Below are positions 47,311 through 57,963 of a DNA stretch of 64,000 nucleotides, piece after piece. The position numbers and the translations under genes are program-made. The stretch covers positions 1-64,000 of the forward strand of contig NZ_JAUSBZ010000121.1 in the NCBI RefSeq assembly GCF_030651755.1. Direction: 5' to 3'. Source of the DNA: Phenylobacterium sp. GTDB lineage: Bacteria; Pseudomonadota; Alphaproteobacteria; Caulobacterales; Caulobacteraceae. The notes beneath the pieces are model-generated. The model was not told the origin of the DNA. It saw nothing but the letters and a program-made list of their open reading frames with translations, and did no database searches. Position 1 is the stretch's first letter; every line of letters begins with the position of its first letter.

Positions 47311-47754
47311 TCACCACTGCCCTTGATTGCCCATGGACGCCCAGGGCTCGGCCGGCGGCAGGGCTGCGCCCGATTGCAGCAGTTCGACCGAAATGCCGTC
47401 CGGCGATCGCACAAACGCCATGTGGCCATCCCTGGGCGGCCTGTTGATCACCACCCCGCCGTCCATGAGCCGCTTGCAGGCGGCATAGATGTCGTCCACC
47501 GCATAGGCCAGGTGCCCGAAATTTCGGCCGCCCTGATAGTCCTCCGGATCCCAGTTATAGGTCAGCTCAACCATCGGTGCGCGCTGTGTCCGCGCCAGGT
47601 CCTCGTCCCCAGGGGCGCACAGGAAGACCAGGGTGAATCGCCCCGCGGCGTTCTCAACCCGTGAGACCTCCGTCAGCCCGAGCTTAGCGCAATAGAAGTC
47701 CAGGGACGCGTCCAGGTCGCGCACCCGAACCATGGTGTGGAGATATCGCATCAA
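47311..47754 (-). CDS. gloA: Glyoxalase I / VOC family protein
   Basis: RYLHTMVRVRDLDASLDFYCAKLGL; VELTYNWDPEDYQGGRNFGHLAYAVDDIYAAC. Confidence 0.92.
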   Translation of the reverse strand: MMRYLHTMVRVRDLDASLDFYCAKLGLTEVSRVENAAGRFTLVFLCAPGDEDLARTQRAPMVELTYNWDPEDYQGGRNFGHLAYAVDDIYAACKRLMDGGVVINRPPRDGHMAFVRSPDGISVELLQSGAALPPAEPWASMGNQGQW

Positions 47755-47996
47755 GGGGCTCCGTCGTTACTCTGAGGTGTGGGCGCGCCGGCCAGGACCA
47801 ACGGGCTACAGGACCATTCTATGCCCTCAACTGAGGTTCGTCAGGCACAGTCGCGGCGTCAATCGCATCCTGTCTGCGAATTCATTTGCACGTGTGCCGA
47901 GTGCGCCTCACAAGCGGCGGCGGTGTCCCAAAGAACGTGGGAATGCAGTCGCGCCGGGCTTTAACGCCGCCGGAGAGGCTGGGGGAAACAAACAGC

Positions 47997-49058
47997 ATGC
48001 GTCTCAAGGCGTCTCATATCTTTATCCTCGCCGTTTTCGGCGTCTTGGTGGTCTATTTCGTTGGCATGTCTCTCTTGGGCGGCGACAGCGCGCCAGCCGA
48101 GACCGCCGCCGAAACCTCCGAGACTCCGCAGGTTCAGGTCGCCCTGACCCCAGAGGCCATACGGCCCTATGTCGTCACCCTGCGCGGACGCACAGAGGCG
48201 GCTCGCAGCGTCGTGGTCCGGGCCGAAACATCGGGCGTGGTGGCCGCAACGCCGACCCGGGAGGGCGCCTTTGTCCAAAGGGGCGCGGTGTTGTGCAGGC
48301 TGTCGGTGGACGCCCGCCAGGCCTCCCTCGACCAGGCCAGGGCCGCGCTCCGCTCCCGTGAGTTGCAACACAAGGCCTCGGCTTCCCTGGCCGAGAAGGG
48401 CTATCGCTCCGAGACCCAGGTGCTGCAGGATCAGGCCAGTCTGGATGCTGCGGCGGCGGCCGTCCGGCAGGCGGAAATCGCCCTGGAGCAGGTCAATATC
48501 CGCGCGCCCTTCGCCGGCGTGTTTGACAACCGCGAAGCTGAGATCGGGACCTATCTGTCCCCTGGTCAGCCCTGCGGCACCCTGATTGAGCTGAACCCGA
48601 TCCTTATTGTCGGCAACGTGCCAGAGACCCAGGCCGGTCGAATTCGCAGCGGCGAGCCCGCCACCGCCACCTTGGTGTCAGGAGAAGTCCTGTCTGGCCA
48701 GGTCCGCTTTGTGGGTCGCGAGGCCGACCCCCAGACCCGCACCTATCGCCTCGAGATCATCGCGAACAACCCGCAGATGGCGACCCGTTCGGGTCTCTCG
48801 GCCGATGTGCGGATCACGACGGCCTCTGGTCCCGCGCATCTGGTTCCGCCGTCGGCCATGGTGCTCGACGCCGAGGGACGGCAGGGCGTTCGCCATGTGG
48901 GGCCGGGCGACCTCGTCGTTTTCACGCCCGTGCAGGTGACCGAGGAAACGCCGGACGGCGTCTGGGTGCGGGGCCTGAGCGGAGACGTCAGGCTGATCAC
49001 AGTGGGCCAGTCCTATGTCGACCAGGGCCAGAAGGTTCGCGTGGCGCTGGCCCGCTAG
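47997..49058 (+). CDS. RND efflux periplasmic adaptor subunit
   Basis: HlyD/MFP pattern (VVRAETSGVVAATPTREGAFVQRGAVLCRL, RAPFAGVFDNREAEIGTYL). Confidence 0.92.
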   Translation: MRLKASHIFILAVFGVLVVYFVGMSLLGGDSAPAETAAETSETPQVQVALTPEAIRPYVVTLRGRTEAARSVVVRAETSGVVAATPTREGAFVQRGAVLCRLSVDARQASLDQARAALRSRELQHKASASLAEKGYRSETQVLQDQASLDAAAAAVRQAEIALEQVNIRAPFAGVFDNREAEIGTYLSPGQPCGTLIELNPILIVGNVPETQAGRIRSGEPATATLVSGEVLSGQVRFVGREADPQTRTYRLEIIANNPQMATRSGLSADVRITTASGPAHLVPPSAMVLDAEGRQGVRHVGPGDLVVFTPVQVTEETPDGVWVRGLSGDVRLITVGQSYVDQGQKVRVALAR

Positions 49059-49085
49059 GGCGCGCCGCACAGGAGGCTTGAGAGT

Positions 49086-52000
49086 ATGATCGGTCCGCTG
49101 ATCGACGGCGCCATCAAGCGGCGGAAGGTGGTGCTGGGCGTCACCCTGATCGCCAGCATCTTTGGCCTGTTCGCCTATCTGGCCATGCCCCGGGAGGCCA
49201 ACCCGGACATCGACTTCCCGTTCGTGTCGGTGGTCGTGCCCTATCCCGGCGTCAGCCCGGAGGATTCCGAGCGCCTGCTGGTCAAGCCCCTCGAGGTGGA
49301 GTTGCAGTCCATCGAGGGGCTGAAAGAAATGAACTCGTCCGCCCGCCAGGGCGTGGCCATCGTCAATCTCGAATTCGAAGTGAACTTCAACAAGGACAGG
49401 GCCCTGTCTGAGGTTCGCGCCAAGGTGGACCTGGCCCGGGGCAAGTTCCCCCCGAACGCCGAAGAACCCATCATCCAGGAGGCTAATTTCAGCGGCGAGC
49501 CGGTGATCGGCATCGTGCTCTCGGGCGCGGCGCCGGAACGGGAGCTCTATCGCATCTCCCGGGCGCTGAAAGATCGGTTGGAATCCGCCCCAGGCGTGCT
49601 TGAGGTGAACCTCACCGGCGGGCGCGAGGAGATGCTTGAGGTCACCATCGATCCCCTGCGGATGGAGGCCTACAACGTCACGACCGGTGAGCTGGCCCAG
49701 GTGATCAGCCGCAACAACCAGCTGGTCGCCGCAGGCAGCCTTCGCACAGGCGGCAGCCAGTTTGCGGTCAAGGTGCCGGGGGTCGTCGAAGAGCCGGCCG
49801 ACATCCTGAGCCTGCCGATCAAGAAGAGCGGCGACCGGGTCATTACGGTCGCCGACATCGGCGATGTCCGCCGCACCTTCAAAGAACCCAACTTCATCAC
49901 CCGCTACAACGGGCAGCCGGCCATGTCGCTGGAGGTCTCCAAGCGCAGCGGCGCCAACATTCTTGACACCGTCGACGCCGTCCGCGCCGCGGTGACCGAG
50001 GAACAGGCTCGGTGGCCAGAGACGATCAAGGTCTCCTACACCTTCGATGAGAGCGACTTCATTCACCGCACCCTAGTCGTCCTGGAGTCGGGCCTGCTGA
50101 TCGCCACCATCCTGGTGATGATGATCATTGTCGCGGCCCTGGGCATCCGTCAGGGGCTGATGGTCGGCGCGGCCATTCCGGCCTGCTTCATGCTGGCCTT
50201 CCTGATGCTCAACGCCTCTGGCGTGACCCTGAACCAGATGGTGATGTTCGGCCTCGTCCTGGCCGTCGGCATCCTGGTGGATGGCGGCATCGTCGTGGTC
50301 GAATACGCTGACCGCAAAATGGCCGAGGGCCTGCCCAAGGAAGAGGCCTTCGCCGCCGCCGGCAAGCGGATGTTCTTCCCGGTCCTGAACGGCACCCTGA
50401 CGACGCTCTGCGCCTTCCTGCCGTTCATGTTCTGGAACTCGATCCCGGGCAAGTTCATGAGCTTCCTGCCGTTGACGCTCATGTACGTTCTCGGCGCCTC
50501 GATCTTTGTGGCCCTGATCTTCACCCCTGCCTTGGGGTCGATCTTTGGCCGCAAGACCGCGGTGGACGAGGCGCATCTGGCGGAGATTGAAAAATCCGAG
50601 CGCGGCGATCCCAGGGACATGTCCGGCTTCATGGGCTGGTACGCCCGCGCCCTGTGGACCCTGGGGGCTGCTCCCACCCGAACCTTCGCCGCCACCTTGC
50701 TGATCGTCGTGGCGATCGTCGCCTGGTTCGCCATGTCGACCCATCGCACGGAGTTCTTCCTCGATGAGGATCCCGAATGGGCCCAGGTCTATGTAAAGGC
50801 GCGGGGAAACCTGTCGCCTGAAGCCCATGACGTCCTGGTCCGGCAGGTGGAAGAACGGCTGCTGGACGTTCGCGGCGTCGATTCCATCTACACCCGCTCC
50901 GGGGCCGCAAGTTCCCGCGGCGGCGGCGGCGGGCCGCCGAACGACACGGTTGGACGGCTGCAGGTCGACCTGCTCGACTTCGAAGAGCGTGGCGAGCTTG
51001 GGCTGCGCGGGGCGGACATCGTCAATGACATTCGCACGCGCCTCACCGACCTGCCGGGGGTGCAGATCGAGGTGCGTGAGCCCCAGGGCGGTCCGCCGGT
51101 GGGCAAGGACGTGCAGGTTGAGCTGCGCAGCCAGAATCCAGAAGCGCTGAACGCCGCGGCCGACCTGATCCGCGCGCGGCTGGCCTCCGATCCCCAACTG
51201 TTCGAACTGGAGGATAACCGCACCTCCCCAGGCATCGAACTCAACCTGACGGTCGACCGTCAGGCCGCCGGACGCTATGGGGTCGACGTTCTTTCAGTGG
51301 GTCAGGCGATCCAGTTCGTCACGACCGGCGTGCTGGTGGGCCGCTTCCGCCCCGATGATGCGGACGACGAACTGGACATCCGCGTGCGCTTCCCGCCGGA
51401 GGCGCGCAATATTGCGGCCTTTGACGACCTGAAGATCTCGACCGCCCTCGGCCCCGTTCCGGCCAGCTATTTCATCCGCCAGGCGCCGGCCCAGCAGGTG
51501 ACCACCATCCAGCGACGGGATGGCCAGCGTCTGGTGATCGTCCAGGCTAACGCCATCAAGGGAGTCGCCGCCAACCAGAAGATCGCCGAACTGCGCCCCT
51601 GGCTGGAGCAGGCTGAAATCAGCGATGAGGTTCGCTGGAAATTCACTGGCGCCGATCAGGAGGGCCAGGAGGCCGCGCAGTTCTTCGTGGTCGCGATGGC
51701 GGTGTCCCTGTTCCTGATGGGCATCATATTGCTCTGGCAGTTCAACAGCTTTTACGGCGTGGTCGTCACCCTATCGGCAGTGGCGCTATCCACCGTCGGG
51801 GTGCTTCTGGGGGTGCAGATCAACCTGCTGGGCACCTTCAACTATGTTTCGGTGATCATGCTGGGCACCGGCATCGTCGCCCTGGCTGGGGTGGTGGTGG
51901 GCCACAACATCGTGCTGGTCGACACCTATTATCAGCTACGCCGTTCAGGGTACGCCGCCGACGACGCCGCTGTGCGAGCGGCCACCCAACGGTTCCGGCC

Positions 52001-52322
52001 GGTCATCCTGACCACCGTGGTGACCGTGGTCGGCCTGCTTCCGCTGATGTTCCAGCTGCATCCCAACTTCCGGGTCGGGCATATCGAGTATCGGGCGCCA
52101 GGATCGGAATGGTGGGTGCAACTGTCGGCCGCCGTGGTCTGGGGGCTGTCCTTCGCCACCCTGCTGACCCTCGTCCTGACCCCCGTCATGCTGGCTGCGC
52201 CCAAGGTCTATGGTGAGCGGCTGCGCCGCGCCGCCGGCTGGGGCGGGCGCAAGCTCGGCCTGCGGCCCCGGTCCGGGCGTGCGGCGGCGAACGAGGAAAC
52301 CCTGCCCAGGGCCGCCGAATAG
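49086..52322 (+). CDS. RND efflux transporter, inner-membrane permease
   Basis: 1078 aa; PREANPDIDFPFVSVVVPYPGVSPEDSERLLVKPLE; multiple TM; VGILVDGGIVVVEY. Confidence 0.95.
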   Translation: MIGPLIDGAIKRRKVVLGVTLIASIFGLFAYLAMPREANPDIDFPFVSVVVPYPGVSPEDSERLLVKPLEVELQSIEGLKEMNSSARQGVAIVNLEFEVNFNKDRALSEVRAKVDLARGKFPPNAEEPIIQEANFSGEPVIGIVLSGAAPERELYRISRALKDRLESAPGVLEVNLTGGREEMLEVTIDPLRMEAYNVTTGELAQVISRNNQLVAAGSLRTGGSQFAVKVPGVVEEPADILSLPIKKSGDRVITVADIGDVRRTFKEPNFITRYNGQPAMSLEVSKRSGANILDTVDAVRAAVTEEQARWPETIKVSYTFDESDFIHRTLVVLESGLLIATILVMMIIVAALGIRQGLMVGAAIPACFMLAFLMLNASGVTLNQMVMFGLVLAVGILVDGGIVVVEYADRKMAEGLPKEEAFAAAGKRMFFPVLNGTLTTLCAFLPFMFWNSIPGKFMSFLPLTLMYVLGASIFVALIFTPALGSIFGRKTAVDEAHLAEIEKSERGDPRDMSGFMGWYARALWTLGAAPTRTFAATLLIVVAIVAWFAMSTHRTEFFLDEDPEWAQVYVKARGNLSPEAHDVLVRQVEERLLDVRGVDSIYTRSGAASSRGGGGGPPNDTVGRLQVDLLDFEERGELGLRGADIVNDIRTRLTDLPGVQIEVREPQGGPPVGKDVQVELRSQNPEALNAAADLIRARLASDPQLFELEDNRTSPGIELNLTVDRQAAGRYGVDVLSVGQAIQFVTTGVLVGRFRPDDADDELDIRVRFPPEARNIAAFDDLKISTALGPVPASYFIRQAPAQQVTTIQRRDGQRLVIVQANAIKGVAANQKIAELRPWLEQAEISDEVRWKFTGADQEGQEAAQFFVVAMAVSLFLMGIILLWQFNSFYGVVVTLSAVALSTVGVLLGVQINLLGTFNYVSVIMLGTGIVALAGVVVGHNIVLVDTYYQLRRSGYAADDAAVRAATQRFRPVILTTVVTVVGLLPLMFQLHPNFRVGHIEYRAPGSEWWVQLSAAVVWGLSFATLLTLVLTPVMLAAPKVYGERLRRAAGWGGRKLGLRPRSGRAAANEETLPRAAE

Positions 52323-52326
52323 GACG

Positions 52327-54159
52327 TCAGCGCTGGCGGGTCTGACGCCGCCATAGGGCCGCATACTCGCCCGCCGCAGCCAGAAGGGCGTCGTGGGTTC
52401 CCCGTTCGACGACGCGGCCCCGGCGCAGCACCACGATCAGGTCGGCGTCAACGATGGTCGAGAGCCTGTGGGCGACCACAAGTGTGGTCCGCCCCGTGCG
52501 CACCTTGCGAAGGGTCGCCTGAATGGCTTCCTCAGTGCGTCCGTCCAGGGCGCTGGTGGCCTCATCCAGGATCAGCAGGCGTGGATCGGCCAGCAGGGCC
52601 CTGGCGATCCCCACCCGCTGGCGTTCGCCCCCAGACAGCTTAAGCCCCCGCTCCCCAACCTGAGTGTCGAGGCCGTCCGGCAGGCCTTCGATGAACGGAC
52701 CCAGTTCCGCCGCCTGGGCGGCCGCCTCGATGTCCGCCGCGCCCGCCTGCGGCCGGCCAAAGGCGATATTGGCCCGCAAGGTGTCGTTGAACAGGGCCAC
52801 ATCCTGGGGCACCAGGGCCACAGCCTGGCGCAAGGCGGTCTGACGGACCTGACGGAGGTCCAGCCCGTCCAGCAGGATCGCGCCCTCCTGAGGGTCGATC
52901 AGGCGCAGGGCCAGGCGCACAGCGGTCGTCTTTCCCGCCCCTGACGGACCGACCAGGGCCACGGTGGCGCCAGGCTCGGCGACGAAGCTGACATCGAGCA
53001 GACCCTGGCTGCGGGCGTCATGGCGGAAACCCACCTCGCGGAATTCCAGCCGGGCGCCGTCCGGCGAGGCGGGCGGCAGGTCCTGGGCCCCGGCCGCATC
53101 AAGGATGTCGGGGGTCCGGCCGGTCAGGGCCACCAGTTGCTCCATGTCGATGAAGGCCTGACGGATCTCGCGATAGTTGAATCCCAGCATGTTGAGCGGC
53201 GCATAGATGCCGATCAGCAGCAGGATGGCCATGGTCACATCGCCGATGCGCATGGTTCCGGCCGCAACCTCAAGGCCGGCCAGGACCGTCATCACCGCCA
53301 GCCCCAGGTTCAGGATGACCGCCTGAGCGCCATTGAGCAGGGAGAGGGAGGTGTTGGCCTTGACCGCGGCCCCGACATAACGGTTCAGCGCCGTGCGATA
53401 GGTGTCCACCGCCCGGGTCTCGGCCCCGAAGGTCTTGACGGTTTCAAAGTTCATCAGGGCGTCCACCGACAGCCCCGCGGCGCTGGCGTCAGCCTCATTG
53501 AGCTCCCGGCGATGGGACAGCCGCCAGTCGGTGATCTTGAAGGTGACCACGGCATAGATGACCACGGTCACAAAGGCCGTGGCGGCGAATCGCCAGTCCA
53601 GCCGCACGATCATCACGCCCATGGCCAGCAGCAGTTCCACCGCCGTCGGGCCGAGATTGAAGACCACGCTGCGGATCAGGAAGTCCGTCGAGCGCGCGCC
53701 CCGCTCGATCACCCGCGCCAGAGTTCCCGTCTGCTTGCTCTGATGAAAGTCCAGGGACAGGGAGACCGCATGGCCAAACCCCTCCACCGCGGCGGTGGCC
53801 ATGGTGGACTGGGACACCGCCGTAAACACCGCATCCCGGGCGAAGGGGGCGCAGGCCGACAGGAGCCGAAGCCCGGCGAAGGCCACCGCCAGGCCCACAA
53901 AGGTCGTTCCGACCACCACCGCGCCGCTGGAGACCGACAGGGTGTTGATCGCCTCCCCCAGCATGACCGGGGCGAGCACGGCGGCCACCTTTCCGATCAG
54001 CACGAGGATGACGGCGGCGGTCAGCCGCAGGCGCAGCTGCGGCGCGCCCGAGCGCATGACCAGGGCCCCGAGGTCGGCCATGGCGGGCCAGAAGCGAAAG
54101 TCGGCGGACACGGCCGGCTCGCCATTGCCCCGCCCTCGGGCGAGTCCTGGGGGATTCAA
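52327..54159 (-). CDS. ABC exporter (TM + ATPase fusion), Atm1/ABCB7-like
   Basis: TM domain with VIERGARSTDFLIRSVVFNLGPTAVELLL; Walker A GPSGAGKTTAV; LSGGERQRVGIARALL; LDEATSALDGRTE. Confidence 0.9.
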   Translation of the reverse strand: MNPPGLARGRGNGEPAVSADFRFWPAMADLGALVMRSGAPQLRLRLTAAVILVLIGKVAAVLAPVMLGEAINTLSVSSGAVVVGTTFVGLAVAFAGLRLLSACAPFARDAVFTAVSQSTMATAAVEGFGHAVSLSLDFHQSKQTGTLARVIERGARSTDFLIRSVVFNLGPTAVELLLAMGVMIVRLDWRFAATAFVTVVIYAVVTFKITDWRLSHRRELNEADASAAGLSVDALMNFETVKTFGAETRAVDTYRTALNRYVGAAVKANTSLSLLNGAQAVILNLGLAVMTVLAGLEVAAGTMRIGDVTMAILLLIGIYAPLNMLGFNYREIRQAFIDMEQLVALTGRTPDILDAAGAQDLPPASPDGARLEFREVGFRHDARSQGLLDVSFVAEPGATVALVGPSGAGKTTAVRLALRLIDPQEGAILLDGLDLRQVRQTALRQAVALVPQDVALFNDTLRANIAFGRPQAGAADIEAAAQAAELGPFIEGLPDGLDTQVGERGLKLSGGERQRVGIARALLADPRLLILDEATSALDGRTEEAIQATLRKVRTGRTTLVVAHRLSTIVDADLIVVLRRGRVVERGTHDALLAAAGEYAALWRRQTRQR

Positions 54160-54172
54160 GACGCCTCTCCCA

Positions 54173-54967
54173 TCAGTCCAGCAACAGGGTCGACTGCAGA
54201 CCGCCGCCAGGAGTCAGCCAATCGACCCTCAATCCATGGGGTGTCCGCGCCGCGCGAAAAGCGCCGGCGGTGATGGCGGGGGCAGGTGTAGCGTCCACCT
54301 CGGCGCTGAGATCCAGCGACTCCCCCTGAACACGGATCTGGTGCGTTCCCGACGGAACGGGCGCGCCGAAAGGCAGATTGAAGCGCCCCTGGGGGTTGGC
54401 CCGGCCGCTGGTGGAAACAGTGCGGCCGTCGATTCTGACCGACAGGCTGGCGTCCGCCGCGGCGATCCCGGAGATCACCGCCCCGCCCTCTTCGTCGAAA
54501 TCAAAGGCCAGGATGCCCGGAGCCTCGGCGCCCTGGACCACGATGGCGCCCGCTCCGGCTCTCAACAGCACCAGCCGGCCGTCCGGAAGGACCAGCTGAT
54601 AGCCTTCGGCCTGCACCGTGCGGTTGGCGATCGTCATGGACAGGCCGAAGATCTGCGGGGCCGTGCTGGCGTCCAGGGCGATCCGCCAGCCCCCATCCCC
54701 TCCCGCCTCGGCCGTCCGCACCTCCCCGTCCGGCGTCGCCAGGCGCACGCTGGCTCCCGGCGTAGCCTTGCCGATCAGGACCAGCCCCTCAGCCGCGGGA
54801 TCGATCGTCAGGGCCTGGGGCGGCGAAAGATAGGTCGAGCGGGGCGCAGGCTCCCGGTTCAGCGGAGAGCCGGCCCCCACAGGCGCCTCGCCGCAGGCCG
54901 CCAGACCCAGGAGGGCCAGGGTCGGGGCCAGCGCCATCCTGAGGAGGGTTTGCTTGAATCGCATCAT
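54173..54967 (-). CDS. Predicted lipoprotein of unknown function
   Basis: Lipobox LLGLAAC; no recognised domain beyond beta-rich repeats. Confidence 0.6.
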   Translation of the reverse strand: MMRFKQTLLRMALAPTLALLGLAACGEAPVGAGSPLNREPAPRSTYLSPPQALTIDPAAEGLVLIGKATPGASVRLATPDGEVRTAEAGGDGGWRIALDASTAPQIFGLSMTIANRTVQAEGYQLVLPDGRLVLLRAGAGAIVVQGAEAPGILAFDFDEEGGAVISGIAAADASLSVRIDGRTVSTSGRANPQGRFNLPFGAPVPSGTHQIRVQGESLDLSAEVDATPAPAITAGAFRAARTPHGLRVDWLTPGGGLQSTLLLD

Positions 54968-55037
54968 GTCAGACCCTAGCTACACAGATTCCCCGGCCCG
55001 CTTGGCGCGCCGACGACGTTCCAGGAGTCAACACCCT

Positions 55038-55646
55038 ATGGGCGCTTCGCCCCCCGCCATCGAGTCTGTCTGTGTCTTCTGCGGCTCTTCCGACGCCGCG
55101 GCCCCCAGCCTGTTGGCTGACGCCGCCGGGCTGGGCCGCGCCCTGGCCGCCGACGGCCGCCGCCTGATCTATGGAGGCGGCGGGGTTGGGCTGATGGGCG
55201 CCTGCGCCCGGGCCGCTCATGAGGCTGGCGGCGACGTGCTGGGGATCATCCCTCAGTTTCTCACCAGCCGTGAGCGGGCCTTGGAGGTGGTGGAGACCAT
55301 CGTCGTGCGCTCCATGCACGAACGTAAGCAGATCATGTTCGAGCGGTCCGACGGCTTTGTCGTCCTGCCGGGCGGCATCGGCACCCTTGAGGAGATCATC
55401 GAGCTGCTGTCGTGGCGCCGGCTCGATCTGCATCGCAAGCCTGTGGTCTTCTACAGCCCCGAAGGATTCTGGGACCCGCTGTTCAAGTTGCTGGAGCATA
55501 CCGTGGCCGCCAACCTCACGCCGGCCGACTTCATGGACAGCTGGGCCGTCGCCGCGAGGGTCGCCGACATCCTGCCGAAGCTGGACGGCCGCCTGACCGT
55601 GGGCGACGCCGAGGACGCCGTCCTGACCACAACCCGGATCACCTGA
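55038..55646 (+). CDS. LOG family (cytokinin riboside 5'-monophosphate phosphoribohydrolase-like)
   Basis: SVCVFCGSSDAAAPS; YGGGGVGLMGACARAA; VLPGGIGTLEEI. ATG at 55038 after AGGAG. Confidence 0.93.
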   Translation: MGASPPAIESVCVFCGSSDAAAPSLLADAAGLGRALAADGRRLIYGGGGVGLMGACARAAHEAGGDVLGIIPQFLTSRERALEVVETIVVRSMHERKQIMFERSDGFVVLPGGIGTLEEIIELLSWRRLDLHRKPVVFYSPEGFWDPLFKLLEHTVAANLTPADFMDSWAVAARVADILPKLDGRLTVGDAEDAVLTTTRIT

Positions 55647-55691
55647 CCCCCCGCCGCGGCGCGATGGTCAGCGACTTGTCAGCGCCTGACC

Positions 55692-56117
55692 TCAGTCGTC
55701 GCGGTGAACCCGCTCGCGCCGCTCATGGCGTTCCTGCGCCTCAAGGCTCAGGGTGGCGATGGGGCGAGCCTCAAGACGGGCCAGACCGATGGGTTCGCCG
55801 GTTTCCTCGCAATAGCCGTAGCTGCCATCCTCGATACGGCGAAGGGCCTCGTCGATCTTCGAGATCAACTTGCGCTGGCGGTCCCGGGTGCGCAGCTCCA
55901 GCGCCCGGTCGGTCGCCGACCAGGCCCGGTCGACGTCATCGGGCAGGTTTTCGGTTTCGTTTTGAAGATGAGAAAGGGTCTCCCGGCTCTCCCGGAAAAT
56001 CTCTTCCTTCCAACTCATGAGCTTCAGCCGGAAATACTCGACCTGGCGCTCATTCATGAACTCTTCGTCCTCAGACGGACGATAAGAACTATCTAAAGCC
56101 AAGACAGTGGCCGTCAT
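55692..56117 (-). CDS. dksA: RNA polymerase-binding protein DksA
   Basis: EYFRLKLMSWKEEIFRESRETLSHLQ; RKLISKIDEALRRIEDGSYGYCEETGEPIGLARLEARPIATLSLEAQERHE. Confidence 0.95.
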   Translation of the reverse strand: MTATVLALDSSYRPSEDEEFMNERQVEYFRLKLMSWKEEIFRESRETLSHLQNETENLPDDVDRAWSATDRALELRTRDRQRKLISKIDEALRRIEDGSYGYCEETGEPIGLARLEARPIATLSLEAQERHERRERVHRDD

Positions 56118-56189
56118 AACGATACCTCACGCCCCTGGACGGTTCCCCGGAACTTGGGAGGCGGCTATATAGCAGAACGCTGCGGACAT

Positions 56190-56648
56190 TCAACGCGACT
56201 CCACCGCCTCACGAAGACCAGCGTTACGCGCCATTTCGAGTTTGGCCAGTTCGACCGCGGCGCGGGTCTCAATCTCATTGAGAACGCCTTCGAGTGCGGC
56301 GTCCTCCGTGGCCGCCCGCTCCTCGCGAACAGCGCGGGTCAGGCGCTCAAGCTGCCCGAGGCTGAGTTCGCCGCTGATCAGGGCCAACTTGACCTCATCA
56401 AGGACATCAAGAATTCGTCCGGCCCGGCTGACCGCTCGACGCCGCCGCTCCAGGGGCCCCCCGGCCTCCTGCAGGGCCAGCAGCGCGCTCAGCCCTCCAA
56501 CGGAGGCCACCGCCGCGGCGGGGCCTGCGGCGGCCGCGGGCGCCGCGCCGCTGGCTGTCGGAATCTGAAATACTCCGTCGCCGGATGCGCCCTTGGCGCG
56601 ACCGGCCCCAGACGTTGATCCTGCAGAACCTGAACCAGTGACCTTCAT
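56190..56648 (-). CDS. fliX: Flagellar assembly regulator FliX
   Basis: MKVTGSGSAG..; LLALQE.., RRAVSRAGRILDVLDEVKLALISGELS; divergent from flgI as in Caulobacter. Confidence 0.85.
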   Translation of the reverse strand: MKVTGSGSAGSTSGAGRAKGASGDGVFQIPTASGAAPAAAAGPAAAVASVGGLSALLALQEAGGPLERRRRAVSRAGRILDVLDEVKLALISGELSLGQLERLTRAVREERAATEDAALEGVLNEIETRAAVELAKLEMARNAGLREAVESR

Positions 56649-56802
56649 GCGCCCTGCTGCACCGAAACCAAACTGAGGGGACTTTCGGCTCCGCCGCTTA
56701 GGGTATGGTTAATGCCGGGCAAATTCTGCACCGGTCCGCTCTGACCTCGTCCCACCAACGCACACAGAGCTGTTTTTGTTGGACTTTTTACAGTCGCGCC
56801 CT

Positions 56803-56818
56803 TGGCATGGGGCTCGCA
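56803..56818 (+). promoter_or_regulatory. Candidate sigma-54 promoter TGGCATGGGGCTCGCA
   Basis: GG (56804-05) and GC (56816-17) separated by 10 bp, 40 bp upstream of the flgI ATG. Confidence 0.65.
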
Positions 56819-56856
56819 AGAGCCAGGGCCTGCTTCCCTCGTCCTGGTGAGTGTTC

Positions 56857-57963
56857 ATGCCCTACCTCCTGCGCCTCCTCAGCACAGCTCTGGTTTGCCT
56901 TGGCCTCACTGCAGGTCCGGGGCTGGCCAGCTCCCGCATCAAGGACATCGTCGAGTTCGAGGGCGTGCGGGACAATATGCTGGTGGGCTATGGCATCGTC
57001 GTCGGCCTGAATGGCACGGGAGACTCCCTGCGCAATGCGCCCTTCACCCGCCAGAGCCTGGAGGCCATGCTGGAGCGGATGGGGGTCAACACCCGGGACG
57101 CCAATCTCAACACCAAGAACGTGGCCGCCGTCATGGTCACGGCCAGGTTGCCGGCCTTCTCCGCCGCGGGTTCCCCCATCGACGCCACGGTCTCGGCCAT
57201 GGGCGACGCCAAGAGCCTGCAAGGGGGCACTCTCCTGGTGACGCCGTTGCTGGGGGCCGATGGCGAAGCCTATGCGGTCGCCCAGGGCACGGTTCAGACC
57301 GGCTCGGTCTCGGCTGGCGGCGCCTCCGGCACGTCCATTTCCAAGGGCGTTCCCACCGCGGGACGCATCGCCAGCGGCGCCATAGTCGAACGCGAAATCG
57401 GCTTTCAGCTGGCCTCCATGGGGCAGATGCGCATGACCCTGCGCAATCCCGACTTCACCACCTCCCGGCGGATCGCTGAGGCGGTCAATCGCCAATTCCC
57501 TGGGACCGCCCACGCCCAGAACCCCACCATTGTCGCTGTCCGCCCCCCCGCAGGGCACGACATGACCGCCTTCATGGCCCAGATTGAAAACCTGCAGGTC
57601 CAGCCTGACAACGCCGCCAAGGTGGTGATCGACGAGGTGTCTGGGGTCATCGTCATGGGCGAGGCCGTTCGCGTCTCCACCGTCGCCATCGCCCAGGGCA
57701 ACCTGACGATCCGCGTGCAGGAATTCCCCGATGTCGTTCAGCCGGCGCCCTTCGGCCAGGGCCAGACTGTCGTCATCCCCCAGACCGCCGTCGATGTGGA
57801 GGAAGAGCGGGGCCGCCAGTTCCTGACCGTGCGCAACGGCGCCTCCCTCTCCGACCTTGTGGCCGGTCTCAACGCCCTGGGCGTCACGCCGCGGGACATG
57901 ATCTCCATCCTGCAGACCATCAAGGCCGCCGGCGCCCTGCAGGCCGACATCGAGGTGATGTGA
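56857..57963 (+). CDS. flgI: Flagellar P-ring protein FlgI
   Basis: [55 protein letters not shown]. Confidence 0.97.
   Translation: MPYLLRLLSTALVCLGLTAGPGLASSRIKDIVEFEGVRDNMLVGYGIVVGLNGTGDSLRNAPFTRQSLEAMLERMGVNTRDANLNTKNVAAVMVTARLPAFSAAGSPIDATVSAMGDAKSLQGGTLLVTPLLGADGEAYAVAQGTVQTGSVSAGGASGTSISKGVPTAGRIASGAIVEREIGFQLASMGQMRMTLRNPDFTTSRRIAEAVNRQFPGTAHAQNPTIVAVRPPAGHDMTAFMAQIENLQVQPDNAAKVVIDEVSGVIVMGEAVRVSTVAIAQGNLTIRVQEFPDVVQPAPFGQGQTVVIPQTAVDVEEERGRQFLTVRNGASLSDLVAGLNALGVTPRDMISILQTIKAAGALQADIEVM

Noticed and set aside
48678-50066. 462-aa minus-strand ORF
   Set aside because: Antisense to the RND adaptor/permease genes; shadow ORF.
53020-54273. 417-aa + strand ORF
   Set aside because: Antisense to the ABC exporter; G/H/Q/R-rich shadow translation.
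56709-56723. Possible CtrA box in the fliX/flgI intergenic (TTAATGCCGGGCAAA)
   Set aside because: Only one TTAA half-site is intact; too degenerate to call without comparative data.
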